64,000 nucleotides of DNA from JBAWWY01 sp037144355. GTDB lineage: Bacteria > Bacillota > Clostridia > Peptostreptococcales > Anaerovoracaceae. The stretch is taken from NCBI GenBank assembly GCA_037144355.1, contig JBAWWY010000006.1, positions 1-64,000 on the forward strand, in the 5' to 3' direction. The notes under the pieces are model-generated. The model was not told the origin of the DNA and did not search any database. It saw only the letters and a program-made list of their open reading frames with translations. Shown here one piece after another: positions 8,360 to 17,212 of this stretch; position 1 is the stretch's first letter; every line of letters starts with the position of its first letter. The translations under genes were made by a program, and so were the position numbers.

Positions 8360-9520
8360 TTACAAAGGAGCTTTGAAAGTGCCACTTGTAATTGCAATAT
8401 TATAGGCATTTAGCGCAAGGTTGTAGTCTAATATTGCTTGAGATAATGCAAGTTCGTCACTTTGACATAAGACTTGAACTTGCTGTACATCAGTCAAAGT
8501 ATTCATACCAACTTGGAAGGAAAGTTCTGCCAATCTCAATAGTTCTTTTGATTTGGCAACAGAAGCTATACCATTGTCTATTGAGCTATGTTTCTGCAGA
8601 ACATCCATGTATTTGCCACGCATTTCAATTTCAATCCCTGTTATACTTTGTCTCAAAGTCTGCTCAGCACTGAGAACTGCAGCTTTCTGCTTTAAATAGG
8701 TTGCGGAACTACTTGGGTATCTGACTTCAGTCTTTATCATCAAAAAATTTTGCATATCCAAAGCGAATTTTGCCGCTTTGATCTCATTTCTATTTGCTTT
8801 TGCAGCTTCGATTGATGCGTTCAATTTTAGATCCGGAAGGTCTGCCGCCTTTAATGTGTCCGTAAGAACCAACTTCTGCATTACGTCGTAGCCCAAAAAG
8901 CTATTGAACCCCATCTTTGCCATCGTCGATGCTTCTTCCATTTTAGTCAAAGAATTCTTTGCATTTAGTATTCCAAGTTCTGCCTGAAGCACCTCTTGCT
9001 TTGAAACCATACCAAGATCAAATTTCTTATTGGTGTTTTTCAAAATTCTTTCTTGAATAGCAACATTTTCCGTATTGATTTTAACTGCATCATTCGTTTG
9101 CAAAACCGAAAAATATTTATTATATGTCTCCTGCTTTAGGGTGTTCTGCTCAGCTTCAAAGTTTTTAATTCCTTGGGCAGTTGCAAAGCCACTTCTAAGC
9201 CTTAAAATGTTCTTGTCGCTAGTGCTTACCGTGGTCTGGAAAACGCCTGCAGCATCATAAGCTTTAAGCAATGCACTGATACTTGATGCCGACTCATTAT
9301 AGCCTAGAGCAGTATCTTGAGCCGCAAGATAGTTTATATCGGCTATCTTGGCTCCTGGGCTATCTAAAAGCATTTTGTCAGTCGCCTGGGTTAGTGAAAT
9401 TTTGATATCGTCTCCCAAAAAGCTCATGACTCCATTTATGACTTCATTTGCATAAACTGTTACAAAACCAACAACGGATATCAGTGTTAAAATCATTACA
9501 AATTTTAATATTTTTTTCAA
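8360..9520 (-). CDS. TolC-family (outer membrane efflux-like) exported helical protein
   Basis: A protein of about 386 residues with a signal peptide (about 1-25), followed almost entirely by long amphipathic helices. The repeated pattern ending LSFQVGMNTLTDVQQ and ILDYNLALNAYNIA is typical of the outer-membrane efflux (TolC) family. An in-frame ATG at 9622 would add 34 residues. However, that stretch contains the upstream gene's terminator (9605-9632) and this gene's promoter (9566-9594), so the TTG at 9520 behind GGGGGG is taken as the start. In didermal bacteria such proteins form outer-membrane channels. Here it lies among SLH genes with no lipopolysaccharide genes in sight, so its structure and role (perhaps an S-layer-associated or wall protein) are open. 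Confidence 0.8.
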   Translation of the reverse strand: MKKILKFVMILTLISVVGFVTVYANEVINGVMSFLGDDIKISLTQATDKMLLDSPGAKIADINYLAAQDTALGYNESASSISALLKAYDAAGVFQTTVSTSDKNILRLRSGFATAQGIKNFEAEQNTLKQETYNKYFSVLQTNDAVKINTENVAIQERILKNTNKKFDLGMVSKQEVLQAELGILNAKNSLTKMEEASTMAKMGFNSFLGYDVMQKLVLTDTLKAADLPDLKLNASIEAAKANRNEIKAAKFALDMQNFLMIKTEVRYPSSSATYLKQKAAVLSAEQTLRQSITGIEIEMRGKYMDVLQKHSSIDNGIASVAKSKELLRLAELSFQVGMNTLTDVQQVQVLCQSDELALSQAILDYNLALNAYNIAITSGTFKAPL

Positions 9521-9565
9521 TTTAATCCCCCCAATAAATAGATAATTGACCCATAAGTCTTCTCG

Positions 9566-9594
9566 ATTATACCCCTGAAATACCATTATTGCAA
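9566..9594 (-). promoter_or_regulatory. Sigma-A promoter of the TolC-like gene
   Basis: On the minus strand, TTGCAA (9589-9594), a 17-base spacer and TATAAT (9566-9571), with GGGG immediately before the -10 box. It has the same -35 as the SLH gene promoter at 7057-7085. Confidence 0.75.
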
Positions 9595-9604
9595 CAAAAA
9601 CAAG

Positions 9605-9632
9605 AAACAGGTGGGTAAACACCCACCTGTTT
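9605..9632 (-). terminator. Rho-independent terminator after the S-layer gene
   Basis: Perfect 12-base arms (9605-9616 and 9621-9632) with an AAAC loop. A T-rich stretch follows on the minus strand. It lies about 100 bases past the S-layer stop codon. Confidence 0.9.
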
Positions 9633-9734
9633 GAACTATTGTGATTTTTGGTTCTATATTTACCAAGATTCGATTAGTCATAACTTTACATTTGGCATAG
9701 AACCTTTTTAATTTTACTTTTTTGCTTTGAACTA

Positions 9735-12149
9735 CTAAATTCTGCTTGGATTTGATATTACTATAACATCATATCCATCATTATCTGTATTAACCTGCCA
9801 CATTGTTATGTCGGCTGGGTTTCTAACAGCACTAATAGTCTTAAGTACATATTCACCATCAGCAGTATTTAATTGATAAACGACTGCATTACTGCTAATT
9901 GTATACCAATCTGTGCCAACTTTAACAAGTGTGCTTCCGTCCTTATCAGCAACTATACCATTAACATTAGCAAGAGCATCGGTAACACTCTTTGTAACAG
10001 AATTTAATTGCACTGCATCAGTAATCACACCAGCTGCATTAATACTAAGGTCAAATAATTCTGGGTGATTGAAAACTAATGCAAATTTTGAGCTTCCGAA
10101 TAAATCATGAGTGGTTTTAGCTGTGAATGCTTTTCCATTCATAAATCCAGATACTTTAATAACTTTATCTCCATCTGCATTGATTGAGGTTCCTGTAGTG
10201 TTAATTACTGCATAAGAATTTGCATTTCCTGCATCTTGTGCTCTAACAATAAGAACCTGGATCTTGCTTTCGCCATCGTATGTATAGTAAGCGCCTACTA
10301 ATGTAGTGTCTTTAATGTCAGCAAGAGTGGCTACATCATAAGTTGAAGTAATACCTCTGGCTGCTACTGTAGTTCCGCTAACTGTGAATACTACAGCTGC
10401 TGGATCAATAGTCTTGTTGTCAACTATACTTCCAGAAACAGAAACGTCTGTAGGTGTAGTTAGTGCATGAACAGGTACATTGGTCATTTCATCAATTACT
10501 CCATCTTTATTTACGGAATAAGTAACTAAGTCTCCATAAGTTATGTGTCCAACTCCAAATGTTGCAACAGTAGCATCATCCAATTCGAAAGTTGAATCTG
10601 TACCGTCTTTTGTCATTAATTCAACTTTTTGTGCGTTGAAAGCAGTAACTGTAGTAGTGCTGTAGTCAATAACTAAAGCATAGTTACCAGTTGATGAATT
10701 GCTAACTGTCCAATCATAGATATCTCCAGCATAATCAAGACGAGCAGTTCCAGTATCTCCTACTTCAGGTGTACTAGCTGCATAATCTGAAATATCATAA
10801 TCAGTTCCAGCGATTGTAAATGTAAGACCATCGCTTGAAACATCTGTAACTTCTCCAGTTACAGTCTTAGTTCCAACTTCAATCTTCTTAATTCCAGCTG
10901 TACCCCATCCATTATAAACATAAACCACATTATCTGTCTTTATGTCTTTAAGGCTAGCCGCTCCCATTAGAGAGAATGAGTTCATATCGATGTTATCATT
11001 GGAATCTAAAATGAAATCATTTCCAAGTAATGATTGATTGTCAGCAATATCTGCAGCATCATCAGTCGAGAATAAAGCATCAGATGTGGCAACCCAGAAT
11101 GCTGTTGAATAAGCAGTGTCTATTCTTTTACCATTAAGATCTGCATTAAGAACAGCACGATGTGTTGCGGATGATGTAGTGTCAACACTATATTTCGAGT
11201 GATGTGAGTTAACTGGCTCTTGAACGCCATTCCAGAAGAATGGAATTGAAGCACTAGCAACATCAGCGCTAATATTGTAATCAGTATCATCAGCAGTTGA
11301 AGTGTTAAATATCCCAGCGCCTGTTGTTCCAACATTAGCTGTGTAGTCTCCAACAATTACATCTGATATAGGATCAATAGCGATTATATCGCCATCACTA
11401 TTTGTGTATTTGTCAGCATAAACGCCAATATATGGGACTAAGTTGATTTGTGTATCTTCAGTTCCCATAACCACTGATGCAACATTTTTTGTAGTGTCAG
11501 CATTCAATGTTGCTCCAAGTCTAATCAACATATTGTCAATTGGATCAAGAGCTGTTGTTTTGTTTTCTGAATCAGTGCTAACCATTTTAACTGTTAGAGT
11601 GTTATAAAGCATTTGAGCGATGTCGCCTCTAGAAGCGCCTAAAGCTGAAGCTTTGCTAACGTCATCAAATATTCCAAGAGCCTTTGCTTTTACAACATAG
11701 TTTGCAGGCCATGTTGCTGGAAGCAAGCTAGCATCTGTATATCCAAGAGCTCTAACAATCATAGCAGCTGCTTCAACATAAGAAACAGTTTGGCTAGGTT
11801 TGAAAGTTCCGTCTGGATATCCTTTTATGATTCCAAGACCAGCAGCATAATTTACATAACCTTGAGCCCAAGCAGCTCCGGCCATATCCGCAAATTTGCT
11901 AGTACCAGTAGCATAATCTTGAAGACCTAATGCTACTACGATTAATTTTGCCATTTCTGCTCTTGTAACGATGTTCGCTGGTTTGAAACTTCCGTCTGCA
12001 TAACCATTAACAACGCCTAATCCCATGAGAACTTGGACAGCTTGTGAATTTGGAGTTCCAACAACATCCGTAGGTGTTGCGGCAAACGCCATTGAGAAGC
12101 TACCAAGAACTAGGGCAAGAACAAGCACAAATGAAAGTACTTTTCTCAT
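9735..12149 (-). CDS. Probable major S-layer protein with three N-terminal SLH domains
   Basis: An 804-residue exported protein. The signal peptide (MRKVLSFVLVLALVLGSFSM and a few more residues) ends near AFAA at about 24. SLH modules occupy about 25-82, 83-147 and 148-205, with GVVNGYADGSFKP and GIIKGYPDGTFKP signatures. The remaining 600 residues are rich in Thr, Val, Asp, Ala and Ser and have almost no Cys, as in self-assembling S-layer proteins. The ATG at 12149 follows AGGAGG (12157-12162); an upstream in-frame ATG at 12206 lacks such a site. The mRNA leader is about 130 bases and contains a 7-bp stem (12176-12182 with 12215-12221) upstream of the ribosome site, which could stabilise the message. 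Size, composition, strong promoter and single-gene unit suggest an abundant protein, probably the acceptor of the adjacent glycan. Confidence 0.88.
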   Translation of the reverse strand: MRKVLSFVLVLALVLGSFSMAFAATPTDVVGTPNSQAVQVLMGLGVVNGYADGSFKPANIVTRAEMAKLIVVALGLQDYATGTSKFADMAGAAWAQGYVNYAAGLGIIKGYPDGTFKPSQTVSYVEAAAMIVRALGYTDASLLPATWPANYVVKAKALGIFDDVSKASALGASRGDIAQMLYNTLTVKMVSTDSENKTTALDPIDNMLIRLGATLNADTTKNVASVVMGTEDTQINLVPYIGVYADKYTNSDGDIIAIDPISDVIVGDYTANVGTTGAGIFNTSTADDTDYNISADVASASIPFFWNGVQEPVNSHHSKYSVDTTSSATHRAVLNADLNGKRIDTAYSTAFWVATSDALFSTDDAADIADNQSLLGNDFILDSNDNIDMNSFSLMGAASLKDIKTDNVVYVYNGWGTAGIKKIEVGTKTVTGEVTDVSSDGLTFTIAGTDYDISDYAASTPEVGDTGTARLDYAGDIYDWTVSNSSTGNYALVIDYSTTTVTAFNAQKVELMTKDGTDSTFELDDATVATFGVGHITYGDLVTYSVNKDGVIDEMTNVPVHALTTPTDVSVSGSIVDNKTIDPAAVVFTVSGTTVAARGITSTYDVATLADIKDTTLVGAYYTYDGESKIQVLIVRAQDAGNANSYAVINTTGTSINADGDKVIKVSGFMNGKAFTAKTTHDLFGSSKFALVFNHPELFDLSINAAGVITDAVQLNSVTKSVTDALANVNGIVADKDGSTLVKVGTDWYTISSNAVVYQLNTADGEYVLKTISAVRNPADITMWQVNTDNDGYDVIVISNPSRI

Positions 12150-12287
12150 AATAATTCCTCCTAAAATATTTCTCCGAAGGGGACAATGAATTAATTTTTC
12201 TTTCAAACCATCTTCCCCTTCCGAAGATAATTTGACTTTTTTATTTAGAAACGCAAGCTTTAATGCATTACGTATCTATCAAATTGT

Positions 12288-12317
12288 ATTATACCCCTTA
12301 AACACCCTTTTGGTCAA
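12288..12317 (-). promoter_or_regulatory. Strong sigma-A promoter of the S-layer gene
   Basis: On the minus strand, TTGACC (12312-12317), an 18-base spacer and TATAAT (12288-12293) preceded by AAGGGG. The start point is about 130 bases before the ATG. A second perfect TATAAT lies further upstream near 12370 without a good -35. Confidence 0.8.
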
Positions 12318-12351
12318 TCCAAAGTTTGTTTTTTCTTAGTCTGGGCGAGGC

Positions 12352-12433
12352 TATCCCATTTACGTTTTTATTATATCAGATGCTTCTAATATGTCTGTTA
12401 CAGATGTATTACAAGTAGTTTAAAAATGGGATA
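12352..12433. repeat. 10-bp inverted repeat flanking 62 bases between the glycan cluster and the S-layer gene
   Basis: Perfect arms TATCCCATTT (12352-12361) and AAATGGGATA (12424-12433). No T-run adjoins either side, so it is not an ordinary terminator. It occupies the 338-base gap between the end of the glycan cluster (12488) and the S-layer start. Apart from this repeat, the promoter and the leader stem, I see nothing else in the gap. Confidence 0.5.
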
Positions 12434-12487
12434 CAAGGATTACACGGCAACAATTGATGGCATAGAATAATACCAATTATGCTATCG

Positions 12488-13423
12488 CTACTTGAAGTTT
12501 ATCCTTTTTTCTTCAATTACTAGTGGCCTATTTGTAATACGAGTATTTATATTCAATATATATTCGCCCATTATACCAGTAAAAAAAAGCTGTACAGCCC
12601 CAAAAAAGAATATGCTAATAATGATAGGTGCAGTGCCAATCGGGAATTTATCCCAATAAATAATTTTCATTATAAGGTAAACTAATGCGACTAAGAAACT
12701 AAAGCCCGCCACAACAAATCCCAAAATCGTTGACAATCTCATAACAACTTTTGAATAAGATGTAATACCCAACATTCCCATATCAAAAAGTGTATAGAAA
12801 TTATTCTTCGTTTTTCCTGCTTTCCGTTTTGGTTGTTCAAACTCGATGTCTGCTCGTTGATAACCAAGTTCAGCAATTATTCCCCTTAAATATGGATATG
12901 GTTCATTGAGATCTTTAAGCATCTCAATAAACTCAGCATCATATAACCCGAATCCTGTAAAGTGCTCTATTTGCTCAACATCAGAGACTTTTTTCAAAAC
13001 TTTGTAGTACTTACTTCTTAAAAAATACATAATCGGGTTTTCACAGCTCTTAGTTTTTTTGGCAATGACTATTTTAAAACCCTCGTCCCATTTCGCAACT
13101 AATTCAACAATTTTCTCTGGAGGATCTTGGAAATCACATGCCATAACTATAGTGCAGTCGCCAGTTGAATTTAATAAGCCATAATACGGCGACCGTATGT
13201 GCCCGAAATTTTTGACATTAAATATAGCCCGAATTTGAGCATTCTTAGAACAAATCTTTTCTAAAATAACTCTTGATTTATCAGTTGAAAAATTATCGAT
13301 AAAAGTAATATTGTAGTTATGGTATGGAATATCATTTTTAAACACTTCTATTATCGATTGAGCTAACGGCTCAATATTTTCTTCTTCGTTATAGCAAGGT
13401 ATCAAAACACTAATCGTTTTCAT
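12488..13423 (-). CDS. GtrB-like polyprenyl-phosphate glycosyltransferase (GT2)
   Basis: A 311-residue membrane-anchored family 2 glycosyltransferase that loads a sugar from a nucleotide donor onto undecaprenyl phosphate at the cytoplasmic face. The GT-A domain (about 1-215) starts SVLIPCYNEEENI and carries the catalytic DFQDPPE at about 97-103. Two hydrophobic segments follow (about 230-257 and 264-290), as in GtrB and dolichol-phosphate mannose synthases. It overlaps the preceding SDR gene by ATGA (13420-13423), so translation is coupled. A GtrA flippase is encoded five genes upstream and a GT-C-like protein further on, completing a Gtr-type set. The sugar could be the branched CDP-sugar made by the neighbours, though known GtrB enzymes usually use UDP-glucose. 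Confidence 0.85.
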   Translation of the reverse strand: MKTISVLIPCYNEEENIEPLAQSIIEVFKNDIPYHNYNITFIDNFSTDKSRVILEKICSKNAQIRAIFNVKNFGHIRSPYYGLLNSTGDCTIVMACDFQDPPEKIVELVAKWDEGFKIVIAKKTKSCENPIMYFLRSKYYKVLKKVSDVEQIEHFTGFGLYDAEFIEMLKDLNEPYPYLRGIIAELGYQRADIEFEQPKRKAGKTKNNFYTLFDMGMLGITSYSKVVMRLSTILGFVVAGFSFLVALVYLIMKIIYWDKFPIGTAPIIISIFFFGAVQLFFTGIMGEYILNINTRITNRPLVIEEKRINFK

Positions 13424-14340
13424 TGCGAATTCTCCTCCTTATACCATGATATTGTTTTAGCTATTCCCTCTTTGAAATTTGTATTTTGATAAAATCCTGT
13501 ATCTTCTATGAGGTTTGTGATATCAGCGCAAAGATTCATGACTTGATTTTCGCTATATTCTTTTTCTCCAATTCCTAAAGGTAGTTTTGGATCAATTAAA
13601 TCTCTGATGGTCTCTACATACTGAAGTAATGGCTTCCCCTCGCCGCATCCAATACAATAAATATTATCCCCTCCATTTTCGCTTAAAAGATATAATGCCC
13701 TTGCCGCATCCTCGCAATAAATAAACTCCCATATTTGTTCACATTTTGTTAAAGCCGGCTTTCTACCGGCAAGAAGTTCTCTTATGATATACATAATCAT
13801 AGTTTCATTACTATTATTTGGCCCATATACACTAAATATTCTTGCCCATATATGCCTAATTCCTATATTATTGCAGGCAATCTTGCTCAATTTTCCAGCG
13901 GCATATTTTGCTATACCATAAGCATTTTCAGGATTACATCGTGTTACTGGAGATATTGTATGGTTTACTCTACCATATTCAGCTTGTGATCCTGCTCCTA
14001 TAAAAGTCTCACATCCTAATTTGCTAGCAAGGCCAACGGCATCAATTGTATATTGAATGTTAAGGATATGCGCCGAAATATTATTCCGACTTTCATTCGA
14101 AGTTTCGGCCCAAGCAAAATGATAAAAGACGCAGTAGGTTGAATCTTTTTCTGCTTTCATTTTTTTTAGATTCTCAAGATTGCATTCCACTATATTTACT
14201 AATGGAGATGCTGGTATTCTGCTTAAATTATTTGATCCTTCATGCACAATGGCAAGGACTTCTACCCCATTAATAATACATTCTTTAATTAATGCAATAC
14301 CCAACATGCTAGTAGCCCCAGTAATGGCAATTTTATTCAC
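13420..14340 (-). CDS. Extended SDR sugar reductase (YerF-like)
   Basis: A 306-residue NAD(P)-binding protein of the epimerase/dehydratase superfamily. The nucleotide-binding turn is GATSMLG (8-14). The catalytic triad positions are Ser118 (GAGSQAEYG), Tyr141 and Lys145 (YGIAK). It follows the YerE-like TPP enzyme by 12 bases. In yersiniose synthesis YerE is followed by the reductase YerF, which reduces the side-chain ketone of the C4-branched sugar; that role is inferred here from position and fold. Start ATG at 14340 with GGTGATAG upstream. A 4-ketoreductase or epimerase role remains possible. Confidence 0.75.
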   Translation of the reverse strand: MNKIAITGATSMLGIALIKECIINGVEVLAIVHEGSNNLSRIPASPLVNIVECNLENLKKMKAEKDSTYCVFYHFAWAETSNESRNNISAHILNIQYTIDAVGLASKLGCETFIGAGSQAEYGRVNHTISPVTRCNPENAYGIAKYAAGKLSKIACNNIGIRHIWARIFSVYGPNNSNETMIMYIIRELLAGRKPALTKCEQIWEFIYCEDAARALYLLSENGGDNIYCIGCGEGKPLLQYVETIRDLIDPKLPLGIGEKEYSENQVMNLCADITNLIEDTGFYQNTNFKEGIAKTISWYKEENSQ

Positions 14341-14352
14341 ACTATCACCTTT

Positions 14353-16143
14353 TTATCTCTCTGGTTTAATCACCATAGTATCATAAAATTCTTCTCTTGA
14401 GAGGTATGGAAACATATCCTCATATTTTCTTGATACAAGCGTGCCTTCCGGTAGCTTGTCTGATGAAACTCGAGGTATGATTAGTTGCCATTCAGGATTC
14501 ATAACATCGCAAATCACAGGTCCGTCGTAATTTAGTACTTCATCAATCTTTTCATCAAGTTCCTCTATATTACTTATTCTTACACCTTTAATCCCATATG
14601 CCTTAGCAATTTCCAATGAGTCTGGGCACCATACTCCTGAATTTGGACCTTCTCCGAAAAATCTATCTTCCATATAGTTATGCTGCGTTTGCCTTATTAG
14701 CAAATATCCATTATTATTAAAAATAAATACTTTAATCGGCAAATTATTATGTTTTATTGTGGCAAACTCCTGAATGTTCATTTGCAAACTACCATCTCCA
14801 GTAATAACAATAGTTTTTTTGTATTGATTTGCTGCACATGCACCTATTCCTGCAACCCAATACCCCATAGAAGAAAGACCACCTGTTGTTAAGAATCTTT
14901 GCCCCTTTTTTATTTTCCAAGTTTGACAAGCTACATGAAAGCAAGAACCAGTATCTACTAGTATAATATGCTCGTTATCGGTTTTTTGGCTTAGCCTTTC
15001 GGTGAAAGAATAAGAATTAATCGGTTTTTCATTTTCATATTCAGGCAGTACCACTGGATATTTTGCTTTCCAGTTTGAACAAATATTAACCCATTTTTCA
15101 TCTGTGATCCACTGAGTTTCATCAGCAATTTTAGATAACCCAGTTATAAATTTTTTTGCGTCTTCATTTACCTTAAGGTCGATGCAAACTCCTGGCTTAT
15201 CTAATTCCTTAATGTCAATATCCACTACTATTTTTTTAGCGTTTCGGCCAAATTGTCTTGCATCATGCCCGATTGATGAAGTTGATAATCTGCTTCCAAT
15301 TGCAATAATTAAATCGGCATTTTGAATTGCAAAATTTGCCGCTCTTTCTCCATAATTTCCAGGTCTTCCAACGTACAATTCATTATCCGATTCTACAATA
15401 TCAATACCTAAACGAGTTGTAATAATTGGGATCCTAAATCTTTTAATAAAAGTCAACAATTCATTCTGGCTATTAGACAGCCTAATTCCTTGCCCAGCGA
15501 TAATAAGGGGCCTCTTTGACTCCTTCATCATATTCCACACTTCATTAAACGTTTTGATTTTATCTCTTCTATTATCATATTGTATTTCTGGTGAATATCC
15601 GTTTAGTAATTTTACAGGGACTTCCATTCTTTGAATGTCTAGTGGAACATCTACCCAAACAGGGCCAGGTCTTCCTGACATAGCCAAATAATAAGCTTTC
15701 TCCATATAAAATCTTATTTTACTAGGATCATCCACTGTAATAAAATATTTTGTTGCTTTCTCTACAAATGGCCTTATAAAAATTCCTTGTACGCCAAATT
15801 GTCTAATTCCGCTTTTTTCTTGATATTGAACACATGCTAATGCAGATTGCCCAGAAATAATCATCATTGGAGCAGAGTCTGTCCACCCACCTACTAATCC
15901 ATTCACTACGTTAATGCTTCCAGGCCCTGCCGTAACTAAGGCAACTCCAAGTTTTCCAGTTATCCTCGAGTATGCATCTGCTGCCATTCCACAAGTCTGT
16001 TCGTGATGAGCACAAATAGTCTTTATCTCCGGACATCTTGCTAACGCATCATTTAAATACATTGCCTGGCCCCCTGAAACCATAAAGGCGGTATCTACTC
16101 CCTTTTCTTTTAAAAATTTAAAAATATAGTCCGATACAATCAT
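14353..16143 (-). CDS. TPP-dependent acetolactate-synthase-like enzyme, YerE-type branched-sugar carboligase
   Basis: A 596-residue ThDP enzyme with the three-domain layout of acetohydroxyacid synthase. The catalytic glutamate is in HHEQTCGMAADAYSR (Glu48). The metal/TPP site begins GDGSLQMNIQ at 449 and ends NNN near 476-478. Branched amino-acid genes are absent; instead the gene sits in a CDP-sugar pathway. YerE of Yersinia, from the same family, decarboxylates pyruvate and adds the two-carbon unit to C4 of CDP-3,6-dideoxy-4-ketohexose. Here the adjacent aldolase suggests a longer 2-oxo acid as donor. The ATG at 16143 is chosen because GGGGGTG lies nine bases upstream; the in-frame ATG at 16161 has no ribosome site. 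Confidence 0.82.
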   Translation of the reverse strand: MIVSDYIFKFLKEKGVDTAFMVSGGQAMYLNDALARCPEIKTICAHHEQTCGMAADAYSRITGKLGVALVTAGPGSINVVNGLVGGWTDSAPMMIISGQSALACVQYQEKSGIRQFGVQGIFIRPFVEKATKYFITVDDPSKIRFYMEKAYYLAMSGRPGPVWVDVPLDIQRMEVPVKLLNGYSPEIQYDNRRDKIKTFNEVWNMMKESKRPLIIAGQGIRLSNSQNELLTFIKRFRIPIITTRLGIDIVESDNELYVGRPGNYGERAANFAIQNADLIIAIGSRLSTSSIGHDARQFGRNAKKIVVDIDIKELDKPGVCIDLKVNEDAKKFITGLSKIADETQWITDEKWVNICSNWKAKYPVVLPEYENEKPINSYSFTERLSQKTDNEHIILVDTGSCFHVACQTWKIKKGQRFLTTGGLSSMGYWVAGIGACAANQYKKTIVITGDGSLQMNIQEFATIKHNNLPIKVFIFNNNGYLLIRQTQHNYMEDRFFGEGPNSGVWCPDSLEIAKAYGIKGVRISNIEELDEKIDEVLNYDGPVICDVMNPEWQLIIPRVSSDKLPEGTLVSRKYEDMFPYLSREEFYDTMVIKPER

Positions 16144-16168
16144 GTAATAATTCACCCCCATATTATTT

Positions 16169-17212
16169 CTATAATAAAGATTCCATTAAATAGCTAGTTT
16201 CATCATACTTTTGTATCTGTGCTAAATTCATAGCAACATCTATTACGGCGTCTTCTTGACCTCCAACCACTTTCCTTTTGCCTAATTCCATAAAAACATC
16301 TCTTGGATCAACATTAAACGCTATAGATGCTTTAGCAACCTGAGTAGCAAACGATGAAAATACTCCTGCTAAACCACTTACAATGCTAATAGAATCTATC
16401 CCCTGAGATCTTATCCCGAAGTTTGATACAACATTTTCACTAGCATCTAACATTTTATAGAAATCTAGGTTAGTATTAATACCAACCTTTCGTAGCAAAG
16501 CTTCTAATGCCTCCAGCTGACAATTGCCTGCTCCTGCTCCAAATCCGCGTATTGTTCCATCAATTATTGTCGCTCCTGATTTAATTGCGGTATAAGCGTT
16601 AGCCACACCTAGCCCTAGATTATTATGTGAATGAAATCCTATATTAATATTAAGTTTTGAAGCCAATGCGCTTATAGTGCTCTGCACCATTTCAGGAGTA
16701 GATGCTCCTGCTGAATCCATTATCACAACCCCCATTGCTCCATAGGATTGCAATTTCAATGCTTCTTCCACTAATCTTTCCGTTGATGCCATATGGTACA
16801 TCATCAAAACACCATATACATCTTTCCCCTTTTCTCTTACATATTCAATATGTTGCCTAGTTACATCCGCTTCCGTGCAGTGAGCTGCAACGCAAAAAAG
16901 ATCAACTCCAATTTCAATTGCTGGAACTAAATTGTCCTTAATAGTCCCAAATCCTGGGATTAAAAATGTTCCTAGTTTGGTATCTCTAAGATTATCCCTA
17001 GCAATTTGAAGCATTTCTTCATCGTCAAGAAGCGATACTCCAACTTGTAATGAAGATGCCCCTAAACCATTACCATGGCCAACAATTATGGTATGCATTT
17101 TTGCTTGATCCATTAACGTGCAATAATTTTTAATGTTTTCACGAGTTAGTTGATGCTTAATTGCATGTGAGCCATCCCTTAAAGTAGAATCAAAGAAAAT
17201 TAGGTTGCTCAT
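16169..17212 (-). CDS. 4-hydroxy-2-oxovalerate aldolase (DmpG/MhpE family)
   Basis: A 347-residue class II, metal-dependent pyruvate aldolase. It interconverts 4-hydroxy-2-oxopentanoate with pyruvate plus acetaldehyde. Matching the DmpG family are DSTLRDGSHAIKHQ (Asp8, Arg12, Asp13, His16), the metal ligands HSH at 194-196 followed by NNLGLGVAN, and DGTIRGFGAGAGN. It overlaps the acylating acetaldehyde dehydrogenase gene by ATGA (17209-17212). The two proteins normally form a channelled complex. No aromatic meta-cleavage genes are nearby and the setting is a glycan cluster, so I infer it runs in the condensing direction. Confidence 0.88.
   Translation of the reverse strand: MSNLIFFDSTLRDGSHAIKHQLTRENIKNYCTLMDQAKMHTIIVGHGNGLGASSLQVGVSLLDDEEMLQIARDNLRDTKLGTFLIPGFGTIKDNLVPAIEIGVDLFCVAAHCTEADVTRQHIEYVREKGKDVYGVLMMYHMASTERLVEEALKLQSYGAMGVVIMDSAGASTPEMVQSTISALASKLNINIGFHSHNNLGLGVANAYTAIKSGATIIDGTIRGFGAGAGNCQLEALEALLRKVGINTNLDFYKMLDASENVVSNFGIRSQGIDSISIVSGLAGVFSSFATQVAKASIAFNVDPRDVFMELGKRKVVGGQEDAVIDVAMNLAQIQKYDETSYLMESLL

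Noticed and set aside
9521..9622. N-terminal extension of the TolC-like protein from an ATG at 9622
   Set aside because: The stretch contains the upstream gene's terminator hairpin and this gene's promoter, and a TTG with GGGGGG in front of a signal peptide lies at 9520.
12352..12433. Terminator of the glycan cluster
   Set aside because: The 10-bp arms are 62 bases apart and no T-run follows on the minus strand.
14353..16143. Acetolactate synthase for branched-chain amino acids
   Set aside because: No ilv or leu genes are adjacent, no regulatory small subunit is present, and it lies between sugar reductase and aldolase genes of a CDP-sugar cluster.
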